DNA from: Saprolegnia diclina VS20
Taxonomy: Eukaryota; Oomycota; Saprolegniomycetes; Saprolegniales; Saprolegniaceae
NCBI RefSeq assembly: GCF_000281045.1
Contig: NW_008246105.1
Coordinates: 355,765 to 407,329 of the forward strand
Length of the DNA stretch: 51,565 nucleotides
Direction of reading: 5' to 3'
Below the pieces are notes generated by a model. It had not been told where the DNA came from. It was given only the letters and a program-made list of their open reading frames with translations, and searched no databases. The position numbers and the translations under genes were made by a program. This document shows positions 12,925 to 25,500 of this stretch, in pieces (the first letter of the stretch is position 1; every line of letters starts with the position of its first letter).

Positions 12925-13598
12925 CGCACCCAAGAAGATACTGCGTCGCTTCACAAGCCGGCTCGTATCCGGATGCGAACCCCACGTGCGCGCACTTGCT
13001 CGCACATCCGGATCCGAACCCCAGACGCGCGCACGGGCATGCAAAGATCGCTCACGTTGCCTCGGTGGACCAATGACCGACCGCCGCGTCAGCGCGACCA
13101 CTGCATGCACGTGACAAGGGCCAATGCCAATCGACGTCAACCACTTCAACGTCGCCTCTCTAGCGACTTACGCGCACCGGAAGCGCGCGCGTCCGAGCGA
13201 CCACGCGTTATGAGCTAGAGCGGGCGAACGACCACAAGCATCAAGCCATGGCCTGGCGTGAGGACAGGGGCCACCACCGCCGTCTGCCACGAGCGAGGTG
13301 CTAGCCGATCCTTTGGCAGCTACCGTACCCCAAGCCTTTCTGCACCCTGCAACGCAGCTGTTGTAGCTACTGCAGCAGTAGGTCCACGGCCATGATGGGC
13401 TCCGGGCCATGCATCTCGGTTGGACGAAGCTGTGGCGCGCGGCGAGCAATCATCTGGTAGCTTGAGGTGCACGGTAACGAATGCGCAATCGGATTGGCTG
13501 AAAAGCAAAGATCGCGCGAATGTGATTGGCTCTGTGTATCCGGAAACAGGTTGCATCCGCGGTGGGAGCCATTTGCATCTTTGCGTGGCCAAGGAAAG
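12925..13598. promoter_or_regulatory. Divergent promoter between CFAP47-like gene and MTHFR
   Basis: This 674-bp spacer separates two divergent starts. On the CFAP47 side a 39-bp unit is repeated in tandem (12966-13004 and 13005-about 13043); each copy carries a TATCCGGAT or CATCCGGAT core followed by CGAACCCCA. On the MTHFR side two ATTGG (inverted CCAAT) boxes stand at 13493-13497 and 13525-13529, about 75-105 bp before the ATG. No RNA gene or other coding signal was seen. Confidence 0.55.
12966..13043. repeat. 39-bp tandem repeat carrying ATCCGGAT motifs
   Basis: Two imperfect copies, 39 bp apart, each starting with (T/C)ATCCGGAT and continuing GCGAACCCCA or CCGAACCCCA, then a GC-rich alternating stretch. 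They lie 42-120 bp upstream of the CFAP47-like start codon. Confidence 0.6.
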
Positions 13599-16047
13599 AT
13601 GGGGAAGATCATCGACCGGCTCTTGGAGCTGGAGAAGACGGGGACGCCGAGCGTGAGCTTCGAGTTCTTCCCGGCCAAGACGGAAGATGGCGTCTTCAAC
13701 CTCCTCAACCGCGTCGAGGAGATGGGCTTCCAGCTGCAGCCGACCTTTGTGACCTTGACGTGGCGCAGCGGCTTCAAGGACGAGAAGCTCTGGCTCAAGA
13801 TCGGCGCGCACATCCAGAACGAGTTCAAGATCGACGTGCTCATGCACTTGACGTGCCACTTGCCGCAGGACCAGCTCCGTGTCATCTTGCAGAACGCACG
13901 CAACGCCGGTACGCGACCTCGTCATGGCCGACCATTTGTGATGGCACATTGTAGGCATTCGCAACATCTTGGCCTTGCGCGGTGACCCGCCGATCGGCGC
14001 CGAGCGCTGGAAGGCTGTGCCCGGCGGCTTCCGCAACGCGGTCGAGCTCATTCGGTTCATCCGCCAAGAGCACGGCGACTACTTTTGCGTTGCAGCCGCG
14101 GGCTACTCGGAGGTGCACACGGAGGCGTGGAACAACCCCAACTTGCCGCCGTCCGACCAAGTGCGCAACCTCGACATGCTGCGCCTCAAGGAAAAGCAAG
14201 ACGCGGGCGCAGACTTTATCATCACCCAGTTCTTCTTTGACGTCGACAAGCTCTCGCAGTGGATTCGCGACTGCCGCGCCGTTGGCATCCGCGTCCCGAT
14301 CCTGCCAGGGTACGTACTTGTATGCGAGAGGTGGCTCATCGCGACGCGACTAGGTATCTCCCGATTCAAAACTACAATTCGTTCTTGAAGTTCACCAACT
14401 GGTGCAAGACAAGCGTACCGGACCACGTGGTGCAGGCGCTCAACTCAATCAAGAACGACGACGCCGCCGTCAAGAAGTATGGCATCCAGCTCGCGATCGA
14501 GACGTGCCGCAAGCTCATGAGCCAGCAGCTCTCGCTCCACTTCTACACCATGTACATGCTTGTCCCACGTTATGCCATGGGCTTATCGCGTCGGTAGGAA
14601 CCTCGCGTCGTCGGTCCGGAGCGTGCTCGAGGGCCTCAACTTGATCCCGCGCCGCCACGAGCGCGACTTGCCCTGGGGTTTGCCCATGCTGCGTCGCAAG
14701 GAAGGCTCTGCCGACAAGATTGAGCAAGTCCGCCCGATCTTTTGGTCCAACCGCGCGTCGAGCTACGTGGCGCGCACGTCCGAGTGGGACGACTTCCCGA
14801 ACGGCCGGTGGGGCGACCGGTCGAGTCCCGCATACGGCGAGCTCTCCGAGTACTACCTCGCGTACAAGCGGCCCAAGGTCGCCCGCGAACGCGTGTGGGG
14901 CACGCCGCTCACCGAGCAAGACGTCTGGAGCGTCTTTGTCAAGTTCATCGAAGGCTCCGTCAAGACGGTACTCGCGTCATAAGCTGTACTATGGCGGCTG
15001 ACAGTGGAGCTAGCTGCCGTGGTGCGAGCAAGGACTCTCGGGCGAAAGTACCATCATCCGCGAAAACTTGCGCTGGATCAACTCGATGGGCTTCCTCACC
15101 ATCAACTCGCAGCCGCGGATCAACGGCGCGCCGTCCGAGGATCCGAGCGTCGGGTGGGGCGGCAAGGGCGGCTTTGTCTTCCAGAAGGCGTACGTCGAGT
15201 TCTTTGTGCCACCGCACCTCATGGAGCGCCTCCTCGTACGTTCCGCACTTGGATTTGCTACATGGAGACTCATGCAGCTCAACATGTAGGTGGCGCTCAA
15301 GGACTACCCGAACCTGTCGTACCATGCGTTTAGCGCCAACGGTAGAGCCCTCAACACGTCGTCTCGCGGATGCTCATGTCCAGCTCCTAGGCACCGAATA
15401 CACGAACGCGCCGGGGCCAAGCGTCACGGCCGTCACGTGGGGCGTCTTCCCGGGCCAGGAAATCATTCAGGTATCGAATCATGACGTCCGGACGGTCACT
15501 GGACGGTCATATAGCCAACGGTCGTCGACTCGGCGAGTTTTGCGGCGTGGAAGGACGAAGCGTTCGAGCTCTGGATGAGCCAGTGGGCATCGGCGTATGC
15601 TAGCGACAGCGTGTCGCACAGCGTCATCAAGGTCCGTCACCGTCCTCCTCGCAATAAGATCTCATGGCAATGTCATAGGAGGTCTACGAGTCGTATGTGC
15701 TCGTCAACATTGTCGACCACGACTACACGAACGGTAGGCATGGCTGTCGTCTGTCATGACGAGAAGTGACGGCGTCCGGCGTAGAGGACAGCGATATCTT
15801 CAAGATCTTTGCGCGCGTCATCACCGAAGGGATGACGAAGGACGACCTCCGCGGCCGCGTCCTCGAGCTCGAAGAGAAGAACGAAAAGCTGCACGAGACC
15901 GTCGCCAAGCTCAAGATCATCCAGTCCGAAGCCAGTCGCGAGCTCAAGGAAGTGCACCAAGAGCTCTCGGCGTCGCGCGAAGAGAACAACCGCTTGAAGA
16001 CGCAGCTGCGCGAGCTCCGCGCCCGCGCCGCGCTCTCCGCGATCTAG
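13599..16047 (+). CDS. MTHFR: Methylenetetrahydrofolate reductase with C-terminal coiled coil, 673 aa
   Basis: Reduces 5,10-methylene-THF to 5-methyl-THF for methionine synthesis in the one-carbon pathway. Introns: 13909-13954, 14310-14353, 14552-14597, 14968-15013, 15236-15289, 15342-15390, 15471-15514, 15632-15678, 15734-15784. The N-terminal catalytic barrel shows [13 protein letters not shown] with the Glu of the FEFFPPK-type motif, [11 protein letters not shown] and ITQFFFD. The C-terminal eukaryotic regulatory half shows [12 protein letters not shown], the WGWG-like region and [10 protein letters not shown]. Plant and yeast-type enzymes end soon after the last motif; here about 90 residues follow, mostly a Glu/Lys/Leu-rich coiled coil. 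The start ATG at 13599 sits right before the conserved N-terminus and follows two CCAAT boxes. The next gene starts only 164 bp downstream on the same strand. Identity is secure; the exact 3' splice giving the tail is likely but unproven. Confidence 0.93.
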
Positions 16048-16141
16048 CAACCGGTGGAGCTCGGACCCCCATTCTCCACGTTGATGATGGCAATCCGTAT
16101 AACACGCTGTGGTTTTCTTGTCCTCGAAAGATCGCCAAAGC

Positions 16142-16187
16142 TTCGAATTTTTAGCAAATATTTCGATTTTATAGCTAAAATTTCGAA
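16142..16187. repeat. Imperfect inverted repeat before the STI1-domain gene
   Basis: Arms TTCGAATTTTTAGC (16142-16155) and GCTAAAATTTCGAA (16174-16187) match at 13 of 14 positions around an AT-rich spacer that contains another TTTCGA. It ends 24 bp before the ATG at 16212, in the 164-bp gap after MTHFR, so it is probably a core-promoter element or a hairpin in the 5' leader. Confidence 0.5.
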
Positions 16188-16211
16188 CCGTCGCAATCTG
16201 TGAACATCACC

Positions 16212-17078
16212 ATGGCGGACGGTCCACCGCCGCTCTGCGAGATGCCACCGGCACCGAGCGTCATGGACGAGATGATGGCCGCGGCCACGCAGGCCAGAGC
16301 GCTCAAGGACGCTGCGAAAGCGGTCGAGGCCAAGCAGCGCGCCACGTCATTCGGTGCGGGCTTGAAGAAGGGCTTCTTTGCGGCCCCGGCCCGTCCCAAG
16401 ACGACCGCCCCGCCAACGTCCAAGACAGCCGCCAAGCCCGAGATCGAGACGCTACGGCCGACCAAGAAGCATGCGCTCGAGTTTCCCGAGGTCCAGGCAG
16501 CGATGCAGGGGCTCGCGACGAACGGTGGGTACTCTGGCACCGCGACAGCAGATCTCATGCCATGCGTAGACTGGATGACGCCCGACTTTATGGACAAGCT
16601 CGCCAAGAACCCGAAGCTCTGCGTCGCACTGCAGAACCCTCGGTTCACGACCGCGATTCAAGAACTCTCGACCAACCCGGAGAAGGCCATGGCCAAGTAT
16701 CAAGTACGCCACTCGATATAGAGAGGATGTGACGCGGCAGCATAGCACGACGCCGACGTCTCGACGATGCTGCGCGACTTTATGCAGTTTATGGGCGCCC
16801 ATTTCGAGGCCTTGGGCAAGGCCGCTGACGCCGACGCAGCCAAAGCTAGCCAGCGCCACGCTCTCGAAGCCGCAGCCCAGACACCGCAAGAGCAGGCCCA
16901 AGTGCAGCGCATCCTGAGCGACCCGGAGCTGCAAGCCATCTTGTCCGACCCCGAGATGCAAGCCGTGCTCCAACGCTGTACGGCGCCCGGCGTCCTCCTT
17001 CGCTACCTCCACGACCCGATCGTTGGCCCCAAGATCCGCAAGCTCCAAGCCGCGGGGCTCGTCCAGCTGCACCCGTAA
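16212..17078 (+). CDS. STI1/DP-domain co-chaperone-like protein, 274 aa
   Basis: One intron (16704-16745) lies inside the first STI1 repeat. The start is ATG in a strong context (ACCATGGCG). Residues 1-85 are a low-complexity Ala/Pro/Lys region. Two STI1 (DP) modules follow: the first around WMTPDFMDKLAKNPKL to the helix LRDFMQFMGAHFEAL, with Asn-Pro pairs (NPKL, NPRF, NPEKAMAKYQ) typical of the fold; the second from QRILSDPELQAILSDPEM to the end, like the C-terminal DP domain of Hip/ST13 and Sti1/Hop. There are no TPR repeats, so it is not Hop or Hip itself. Such modules bind exposed hydrophobic segments or link co-chaperones to client proteins, usually in the cytosol. Domain calls are good; the client or Hsp partner is unknown. 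Confidence 0.75.
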
Positions 17079-17135
17079 AAACACCGTCAAAATCGATACA
17101 CTAGCGTGTTTTTGAATGTACGGATACACCATGTT

Positions 17136-17144
17136 TATCCGGAT
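17136..17144. promoter_or_regulatory. TATCCGGAT motif upstream of channel 1
   Basis: TATCCGGAT lies 47-55 bp before the likely start codon at 17191. It belongs to the group of ATCCGGAT-type motifs found before the CFAP47-like gene, the RecA-like gene and channel 2. Confidence 0.45.
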
Positions 17145-17190
17145 GATCCTCGTTGGTTCTTCGGTTACACAGTTGCAAGCGTCGAGCAGG

Positions 17191-20100
17191 ATGCGCAAGC
17201 AGCCGTCGTCGACCAAGGTGTATCCGACGGCGCCGGCCTACACCGAGGTTACGCCTGTCGTCGCGGACGCCGACCTTCCGCGTAAGTCGAGCTTGGCGCC
17301 GCCCCTTGCGGGTCACCCGGTACGACGGCGCGTAAGGCTGGAAAGGTGCAAGCCGTCGTAGGCGCGCGGCCGCGTCGCGACGCTGCGCGGGCTCGCGACG
17401 CGCCTCTTGGCGTCAACGTGGTTTGCGACCTTTATCACGCTGGTCGTGCTTCTCAATACGATCACGCTCGGGCTCGTCGACTACAGCGATCCATGGGCTG
17501 ACGGGCCCAACCCTACACTTCTGCGGAATCGGCTCGTCGATCAAATGAACAACATTAGCCTCGGCATCTTCCTCGCCGAGGCGGTGCTCAAAGTGCTTAG
17601 CATGGGCTTTCTGTACGGACCGACCGCGTACTGCAAGGACAGCTGGAATCTGCTCGACCTCGTCGTGCTGCTCTCGGGGTCTCGACGCCGACGCTACCTC
17701 GTTCGTCTTCTCATATGCAAGTGTAGATGTCTGGGCTGGTTCTTCCATGCCGGGAGCGTCGGGCAGCTGCGCATTTTGCGCGTGCTTCGGCCACTGCGCA
17801 CACTGCACTCGTTTCCAGGTCCTGCTGTTTGTACGAGGCGCGTCTCAAGGGACGTACTAGGGCTCAAGGTGCTCGTCAACGGCGTGCTCTCGAGCTTGCC
17901 CGCGCTCTTTGACGTCGGCATTCTACTCGGGTTTAGCTATCTAGTATTTGCGATTCTGGGCATGGAAATCTGGTCCGGAACGTACCACCATCGGTGCCGG
18001 CTCACGGAATTCCCCGTCGTCCTCGACTTTGACGCCGGTAACGCGCCCAGCGCCGGCGCGTACCCCAACACGACGTATCTGAGCCTCGTGTTGGACAATC
18101 CGAATGCCTATCGATGTCCGCGCATCGACGTTGAGAGCGACAACTGGACGACGCCGCTCGACTGTTTCTGGCCGCTCAACTTGAACGACACGCAGTACTG
18201 CGGCAGCCGCGCTTGCGCGCCAGGGACGTACTGCGGCTCCAACTACGACGCGTCCGGCCGGCCCCGCTTTCGCAATATACTATTCAACGGCTCACTGCTC
18301 GTCGATATGGCAAACGAGGGCGACTTTCTTCCGAATCTCAACTTTGGCCTCACGAGCTTCGACACGGTCGGGTACACGCTCGTCATCATTGCGCAGATCG
18401 TGACGGCGTCGGGCTGGATGGTGCTCACGCAAAACGTACGTTCTACAAGGTGGACAAGTTGTCTCATTTGCACTAGACGCAAGATGCCTACTCGTGGCTC
18501 GCCGCTGGTGTGTACTACAACTCGGTGCTCTTTGTCGGCATGTGCTTTTTGCTGCAGCTCAACATGGCCGTCATGTTCAATGAGTACGAAAAAGCCAAGG
18601 CGGCCCTCGACAAGGCCGCCGCGCGGCCGCTCGTGTTGATTCGCCGGCGCATCCAGCGGCAATATTACCGCCGCATCAAGCTAGTGCCACCGTCGACGTT
18701 GCGGCGTCACGTGCGAAATGTCGTCACGAGCGTCTGGTTCCACCGCCTCGGGCTCAGCATGACGTTGCTCAATGTGGCGCTGCTGGCGTCCGACCACCAC
18801 CCGCAGTCGCCAACGTTCGCTGCCAACGTCGAGTTTGGCAACTTTTGTTTTCTTGTCTACTTTGCCCTTGAGATGGCGCTCAAGATTTACGGGCTTGGGT
18901 TCATAGCCTACCGCAAGTACGTCGACGAGCGTATGACATAGCGATCACCTTGCTGCGTAGAGACCGGTTCAACCTGTACGACATGGTGACCATCTTAATC
19001 GGCGGTGTCGAGACGCTCTTACATCCGCCGGCCTTTCTCGATGGCACGCCCGGCGTTCGGTCGCCGTTGGCGATTCTTCGCGCTGCACGCGCGATCAAGC
19101 TCGCGTACTCGTGGCCGAGTCTCCAGCGACTGCTCACGGCCATTGTCGGCGCCCTCCACGAAATTCTCAACTTTCTCTTCTTCCTCGTGCTCTTCATCTA
19201 CATGTATGCGCTCATGGGCATGGAGGTACTCGATGCCGTCTCTTGTCGTTCGTCCTAACGTCTCCTCACGTTAGCTCTTTGCGACCAAGTACAAGTTTGA
19301 CGCGCGCAATCGCCCGTCGCCCTTCAACGCGACCGACCCGAGCGTGACCCTGCACCGGGCCAACTTTGATACGATTCAGTGGGCGTTCTTCACTGTCTTC
19401 CAAGTCATCACGTACGACAACTGGCCCGCCGTCATGTACGACGGCTGGCTCAGCGCCGGTCTCGTCGCACCGTTTTACTTTGTCTCGATCGTCATCCTCG
19501 GCGTCTGGGTCGTCATGAACATGTTCTCGGCCATCATGGTGCAGTCCGTCATGGAAGATGCGAGCGCCAAAACGGCCATGATCGGCGACGTCGACGCCAA
19601 CCTCTGCACGCGACTGCGCTTGCGCCAGCTCAAGCGCATCCTCCGACGCCTCATGGGCGTGACACCCGTGCTCTCGGCGCCGGCAAGGGCCGCGGACGAG
19701 TCGGTGCTTGGCCGTAAGAGCTTTGGCTGCGTTGGCCTCTCGTCACCGCTGCGCCAAGCGTGTCTCTCGCTCGTACGGCACCAGCGATGGCATCTGTGCG
19801 TCACGGCGAGCATCATGGTCTCGTGCGTCGTGACGGCGCTCGATACGCCGCTGCTCAACCCGACTAGCGGGCTGGGCTACACCCTGACGGTCATCAACAA
19901 CACCCTCGCGATCGTCTTTACCCTCGAGATGCTGCTCACGATGCTCGCTCTCGGCTTTACGGCGTATCTCACCGACCCGTGGCGCGTGCTTGACCTCTTC
20001 ATCGTCGGAGTGTGTCTCTTGAGCTGGTCGGCCACGGGCGTGTTTGCGCAGCTGCGGGCGCTGCGGTCGCTCCGCGCCCTTCGGCCACTGCGTGTCATCC

Positions 20101-22418
20101 ACCGCCTTCCGCAGCTGCAGGTCGTTGTCAACACACTCTTCCGGTGCTTGCCCGACATTGGTCGGTCGCTTCTCTTCTTTGTGTTTATGCTGCTCCTCTT
20201 TGGCATTGCGTGCGTCAAGTTTTTCAAAGGTAGTCTGAGCACGTGCTCGATTAGTCCGTACGACTACCTCGACACGCCGCTGTATTCACCGCCGCCGCCG
20301 TGGTTCCCCCCAAACTACGCGGGCGACTACTCGATGTCGGACCTCATGCAGTGGGACGTCATGAGCTTTCCGCGGCCTTGGGACAACCTCACTCTTGCAT
20401 CCCAAATGGTGCTGGCGCCGTACTGGAACGGCACGTGCCACTTTGGCGCGATACCACCCACGTCCAAAGATGTGTGCGAGTGCTTCAACTTGACGTGGGA
20501 CCCGGTCGTGCCGCAGCGCTTTGACAATATTGCGCTCGCGCTCGGCTCGCTGTACGAGCTCACGACGATGGAAGGTTGGAGCTTTGTCGCGATAGCGGCG
20601 GTGGATGCAACCGGTCCCGACAGCCAGCCGCTGCGCAACCACCAAGAAGGCTGGATGGTGTTTTGGTTTCTCTTCATGGTCATCGGCGCGTTCTTCGTCA
20701 CGAACCTCTTCATCGGCGTCCTCTGCGACAGCTTTATGCGCGAAAACTACGGCGTCATGGTCACGGACGAGCAACTCGACTGGATCAAGCTCCAGCGCAA
20801 AGTGCTCACAATGGCGCCCGTCGTGCGGTACCCGCCGCCGTCCGAGTCGACTTGGCGCCTTGCCTGCTACACTTTGGTCGAGCAGCCGGCGTTTGAGACG
20901 AGCGTCATGGCTGCGATTCTCCTCAACCTCTGCCTCATGTCGATGAGTTCGTTTGGCCAACCAGTGTGGGTCAAGACGACATCGACCGTCGCCACCAACG
21001 TCCTCTCGGTCGCCTTTGCGTTGGAAGCCGCTCTCAAGATTGCCGCTTTTGGGCCGCGCTACTTTGCCAGCAGCGCCCACCGCTTTGACTTGGCGGTCGT
21101 TCTCCTCGCACTCATCGGGATGGGGCTGCCCGACTCGGCGGGCATGGGCACGATCGCTACCGTCGTCCGCGTCTTCCGCGTCGGCCGAGTCTTGCGGCTG
21201 TTCCAAAAAGCAACTCTGCTCAAGAGCCTGTACGACACGATTATGGTGTCGCTGCCTGCGATGGGCAACGTCACGGCGCTCCTCATGCTGCTCTACTACA
21301 TCTTTGCGGCTGTCGGCGTCCAGCTGTTCGCCAAGGTAGCGTACGGTCCGAGCATGGTCAACCCGCACCAGAATTTCCAGAACTTCTGGCTCGCGCTCCA
21401 GACGCTCATTGGATTCTCGACGGGCGAGAACTGGAACAACTACCTCTGGGAACTCTACAACATTGAGCCAATTACCAATCCCGACTGCATCGAGCCGGCG
21501 TTCAACGCGTCTGTCTGCGGCTTTGGCGACGCGCTCAACTGCGTCCCCCTCGACGGCTGCGGTACGACGCTACATCGTGATTCGTTCTATGCGATGCGTA
21601 GGGCCGTGGTACATTGTGCCCTTCATGTACCTCTTTGAACTTGTCGTGGGCTACATTGGACTCAACCTCTTCTCGGGTATCGTGGTCGATGCGATCGGTG
21701 ACTCGTGTGCAAAGTCGGCGCTCTCGCCGAGCAATTTAGCCGAATTTACGGCCATGTGGGCCGAGTACGACCCGAACGGGTCTGGTTTTGTCTCGATCGA
21801 CGACCTCTGCCGCCTCTTGAGCCGGCTGAGCCCACCCTTTGGCTTCAAGCTCGTCGAGACCATGACAACCCGCAAGATCTACCACGCCATCGGTACCAAC
21901 CGCTAAAGCAAAGTGTTCCGGCTCAACACTCTCTAGGGGGCCTCGACATTCCCATCTACGACGGGCGGCTCGTTCACTTTAAGGACGTCCCGCGTGCGCT
22001 CGTCCAGCGCTCGCTCAGTGAGGTGCGACGTTGGCCACTCGACTACGATCTTATATCGTGTTTGAGCTAGGGCGACCGCAGTAAGTTTTATGAAATCGGC
22101 GCGCTCATGGCCCGCCTCGGTATCGCCAAGCAATTCGACGACGTCTGGCAGCGTGGCCACAGCAAGGCGACGCTCCGCGACCTCCGCGCCCGCGCTGTGA
22201 CGCCGATCCAAGACTTTGTAGCGATCTTGATCATTGCCAAGTTCCTCCGCCGTGTGCGGTACCGACAAGAGCGCCGGCGGCGGCTCTGTCGGCGGCTACT
22301 GCACATCGAGCTAACGTCGCGCTGGGCGCGCCTCGAAGCCAAGTTTCAATCGCCTCATTCGGCGCCCCGCCAACTCCCGCCGTTGGAGCATGCGCCGCCC
22401 CACCCCTACGTGTTATAA
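17191..22418 (+). CDS. Four-repeat voltage-gated cation channel alpha-type subunit (channel 1), 1609 aa
   Basis: Introns: 17320-17361, 17679-17726, 17819-17860, 18436-18476, 18918-18961, 19226-19274, 21562-21601, 21893-21936, 22023-22070. The product has four S1-S6 repeats as in Cav/Nav/NALCN channels. S4 segments carry regular Arg: QLRILRVLRPLRTL in I, LRALRSLRALRPLRVIHRL in III, VVRVFRVGRVLRLF in IV; II is weaker. Pore-loop residues at the selectivity position read Ser (I, TASGW, 18409-18411), Asp (II, TYDNW, 19416-19418), Glu (III, TMEGW, 20571-20573) and Glu (IV, TGENW, 21426-21428), not the EEEE of Cav or DEKA of Nav. After IVS6 comes an EF-hand-like loop (EYDPNGSGFVSIDDL) and a basic tail. 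Plasma-membrane or flagellar-membrane Ca2+/Na+ entry is inferred. The RGS gene starts 98 bp downstream; the paralogue lies inverted at 28481-33905. Confidence 0.88.
21267..21561 (+). repeat. Near-identical tract shared with channel 2 (copy 1)
   Basis: This 295-bp stretch, covering IVS5 to the end of the repeat IV pore exon, differs by only about eight bases (counted by eye) from 29314-29608 read on the minus strand. The 60 bp before it differ at roughly a third of positions and the intron after it is unrelated. Confidence 0.8.
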
Positions 22419-22516
22419 ACCACTTTAGTTGAGAAGCTATTTTTGCTGCCAATGGGGGTTTTGGTCGCGGAGGCTATTCCTAGTCGGTCCACGCTAAGGT
22501 TGCTAGAAAGCCGCCG

Positions 22517-25500
22517 ATGGGGCTCTGCGCGAGCTCGAGTCTGGCGCCGGTGGAGGCCATGGCGCCGGTCGTGCCGCCGACACCAGAAGCTGCGACTGCC
22601 GATGCAGCACGCGCTACGACAGCCGAAGAAAGTGCCCCCCCGCCCGTGGAGTCCGATGCCCCACTGCCTGTGGAGTCGAGTGCCCCACCGCCTGTGGAGT
22701 CGAGTGCCCCACCCCGGGCCCAATCCCTCTCCATCAGCGCGGGTGCGCCACCCAGTGCGGCCGAAACGAGCCCCGAAGCACCGCACCGATCGCTGATACC
22801 GGACCTCCCGGCCACTTTTCGGCGATTTTCGCTGCGTCGCAAGTCGTCGTTTGCTCAAAGTAGTCTGGGCGCGTCGCCGTCATCGCGCAAGGTGAGCGCC
22901 AACGGCGTGCTCAAGGCGATTCTCGCGAGGAGCTCGAGAGACCTCACGGTGATGGACACGGATGTGACGACCGAGAGCTTGCTCACGGTACCCACACGGA
23001 GCGTCGTCATCTGGCCGACTCATTTGGCGTAGAGCGTTCGCATTGCCCGCGCCTTCTTTGACTTTATCCAGGTTAAGAGCGAGGATGGTCCCCGCGAATA
23101 CCACATGATTGAGCTCGGCGTCAAATTCTGGATGGCCGTGCGCGGTACGAGATCGCACAACTTGGTTTGCATCTGGTCATCGTTGTGACCAGATCTGGAA
23201 AAAATCACATCAGGAGCGTTCAAAGTGCTCACCGTCGTCGGGATCTACAAGACATTTCTTCAACCCAACGCCAAGCAAGAGGTGTGAGCACCTCGTTCGA
23301 TGCGGTGGTAGCATCATTTTCGATGTAGCTTGTGGTGCTGAGTCTGGTCGAGCGACAGCAGATCCAAGCCAAACTGGACGAAGACCAGATTCCAGAAACC
23401 ATCGAACTCCTCAATCAAATGGCCGACGACGTAGCACCCTAGATTGAAAGAGCCTGATACATCCCGCCGCGTAGGAGGTGCGCTCGTCGGTGCAGCCCGT
23501 CTTTCGCGCATTCGTGGCCGACAAGTCGCCGCACGGGTATACCGAGAGCTGCCTCGCAACGAGCATGCTCCCCAACATGCAGCCGTTCATGAACGAGAAG
23601 AAGGAGCGGCTCGAGGAGATTCTCGATCAATCCTACTCGCGCCGGAGTCTGCGCGACTACTTTAGCCGCGTCGGCGAGTCGCCCGAGTTTCTCTTCATCG
23701 TCGACGTCCTTGAGTACCGCGATAGCACCGAAGCGCTCATCACCGGTAGTCGCCAACTATCAACGTATCGAGTCGAGATCTCTGGGTAGACGCGCTCAGC
23801 GAAGAAAAGAAGCATTTGCACAGCGGCTTTCTCATGCATGCCGTGCACAAGATGTACAACAAGTACCTCAAGGCCGGGTCCAAGTCGATGGTACTTTGTC
23901 TAGGACTGTGCGTGTCTCATAAACGACTAGATTCGTATTTCGAGCACGAACCGCGACATGATTTTGGCCGAAATCTCGTGCATGGACCCGCCCAAGCTCG
24001 ATGTATTTGACGCGGCGCTGCGCGAGTGCTCGTTCCTGCTCATCACGGAGCACCTCGAAGCGTTCCTGTCGTCGCCCGAGTACGCAGGCATGAAGTCGCA
24101 CCGCGCGAGCCTATTAGCCGGTACCGCTCACCATCGGTCAGAGATCCCAACCACCTGCGTAGGCGGCTTGCTGCAGTTTGGTCAAGCACTCACGGCTCAT
24201 GCGACGCTCGCAACATCGCCGAGCTCGACGCACGTCGCCGAAGCCGACCGACTCCGCGTCGAGGATGTGGTCAAAGGCGTTGGCGCGTCCGCCTTCCGCA
24301 TGCACCTGCGCGAGTACAAGATGGAGCACACCCTGGATTTTTACCTCGAGATCGACCAGTTCCAGCTGCTCCCGCACAACAAGCGCGACTACATTGCTGC
24401 AAAAGCGTCCAAGCTCTTCAACAAGTACATTCGCCGTGGAGCGAAAATGGAAGTCGCGCTCCCGGGGCACATTCGGCAAGCGATCCTCACGTCGATCGCG
24501 GACCCCGCCGAAGACATTTTCAACGACGCGCATCTGCATTTGCTGTACCTCTGGGAGTCAAAGCTCTGGAAGTCGTTTGAGAAATCGCCCAAGTACTTGG
24601 AGCTTGTCCAGATGTACAAGGAAGAGCGCGAGGCGGCGGCGTACGTTCTCCTCCGTCTCGGTTTAGTGTTATGCGTGTGTGCAGGCTCGTGGCGGACGGC
24701 GCGGGCGACGTCAAGACACTGCAGATGCTCACGTCCACGGACGTGAAAGCGCTTTTGCTCCAAGACGGCCCGCTCCTCACGCAGTTTCACAAGTTCCTCG
24801 TCAAGGAGAACTGCACGTCGTACCTCCTGTTTTACATGCAAGTCGAAGAGTACAAGCGGCTGCCAAAGTCGGATTTCCTGGCGCGCCAGAGCAAGAAGAT
24901 CTACCACCGGTTCCTCAACTCGACCGCCAAAGAGTTTGTGAGCGTCTCGGACGAAACCATGGCGAGCATCCACGAGATGCTGCCGAATCCGTCGCCGCAG
25001 ACCTTCCACCTCGCCCAAGAGGAAGTGCTCCATTTTCTCTGGAAGACGCTGTACCCAAAGTTCCAGAAGTCTGTGTTCTTCACCAATGCGATGGCCAAGC
25101 CCGCGTCGCCGATCGTCGGCCGGCGCACGCTCAAGGACGGCGACGCGTCACCCTTGTCGGCGCGGTCTCGCAGGTTCCTTCCGACCGTGGTGCAGCGCAC
25201 GTTTGCATCCCGCGTCTCGACGAGCCGGACGCTGGCGGCGCCGACGATCGACGACATTCTGGCCAACCTTCAGAGCCGCGCGCTCTTTCTCGCATTTTGC
25301 GAAGACATGTACGCGCTATCCTTGTCGGTGGTAGGAACGACACTATGGTGCATAGCTTTTGTGCCGAGAGCATGTACTTTTGGCTCGAGTGCCTCGAGTT
25401 TCAGCGCATTCCGCACACCGACTACCTCCGCTTGCGCGCGCAAAAGATCTACCGCAAGTACATTGCGACGTCGGCCAAGCTCCAAGTCAACCTCATTCAC

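Noticed and set aside
20286-21368. Long minus-strand frame inside channel 1, and similar mirror frames in the myosin and desaturase
   Set aside because: They are antisense shadows of strongly G/C-biased coding sequence and have no domains.
25309-25334. A 26-nt intron in the fourth RGS domain
   Set aside because: A later acceptor at 25353-25355 gives a 47-nt intron like the others and restores the RGS pattern (FCEDIFCAESMYFWLE) without a gap.
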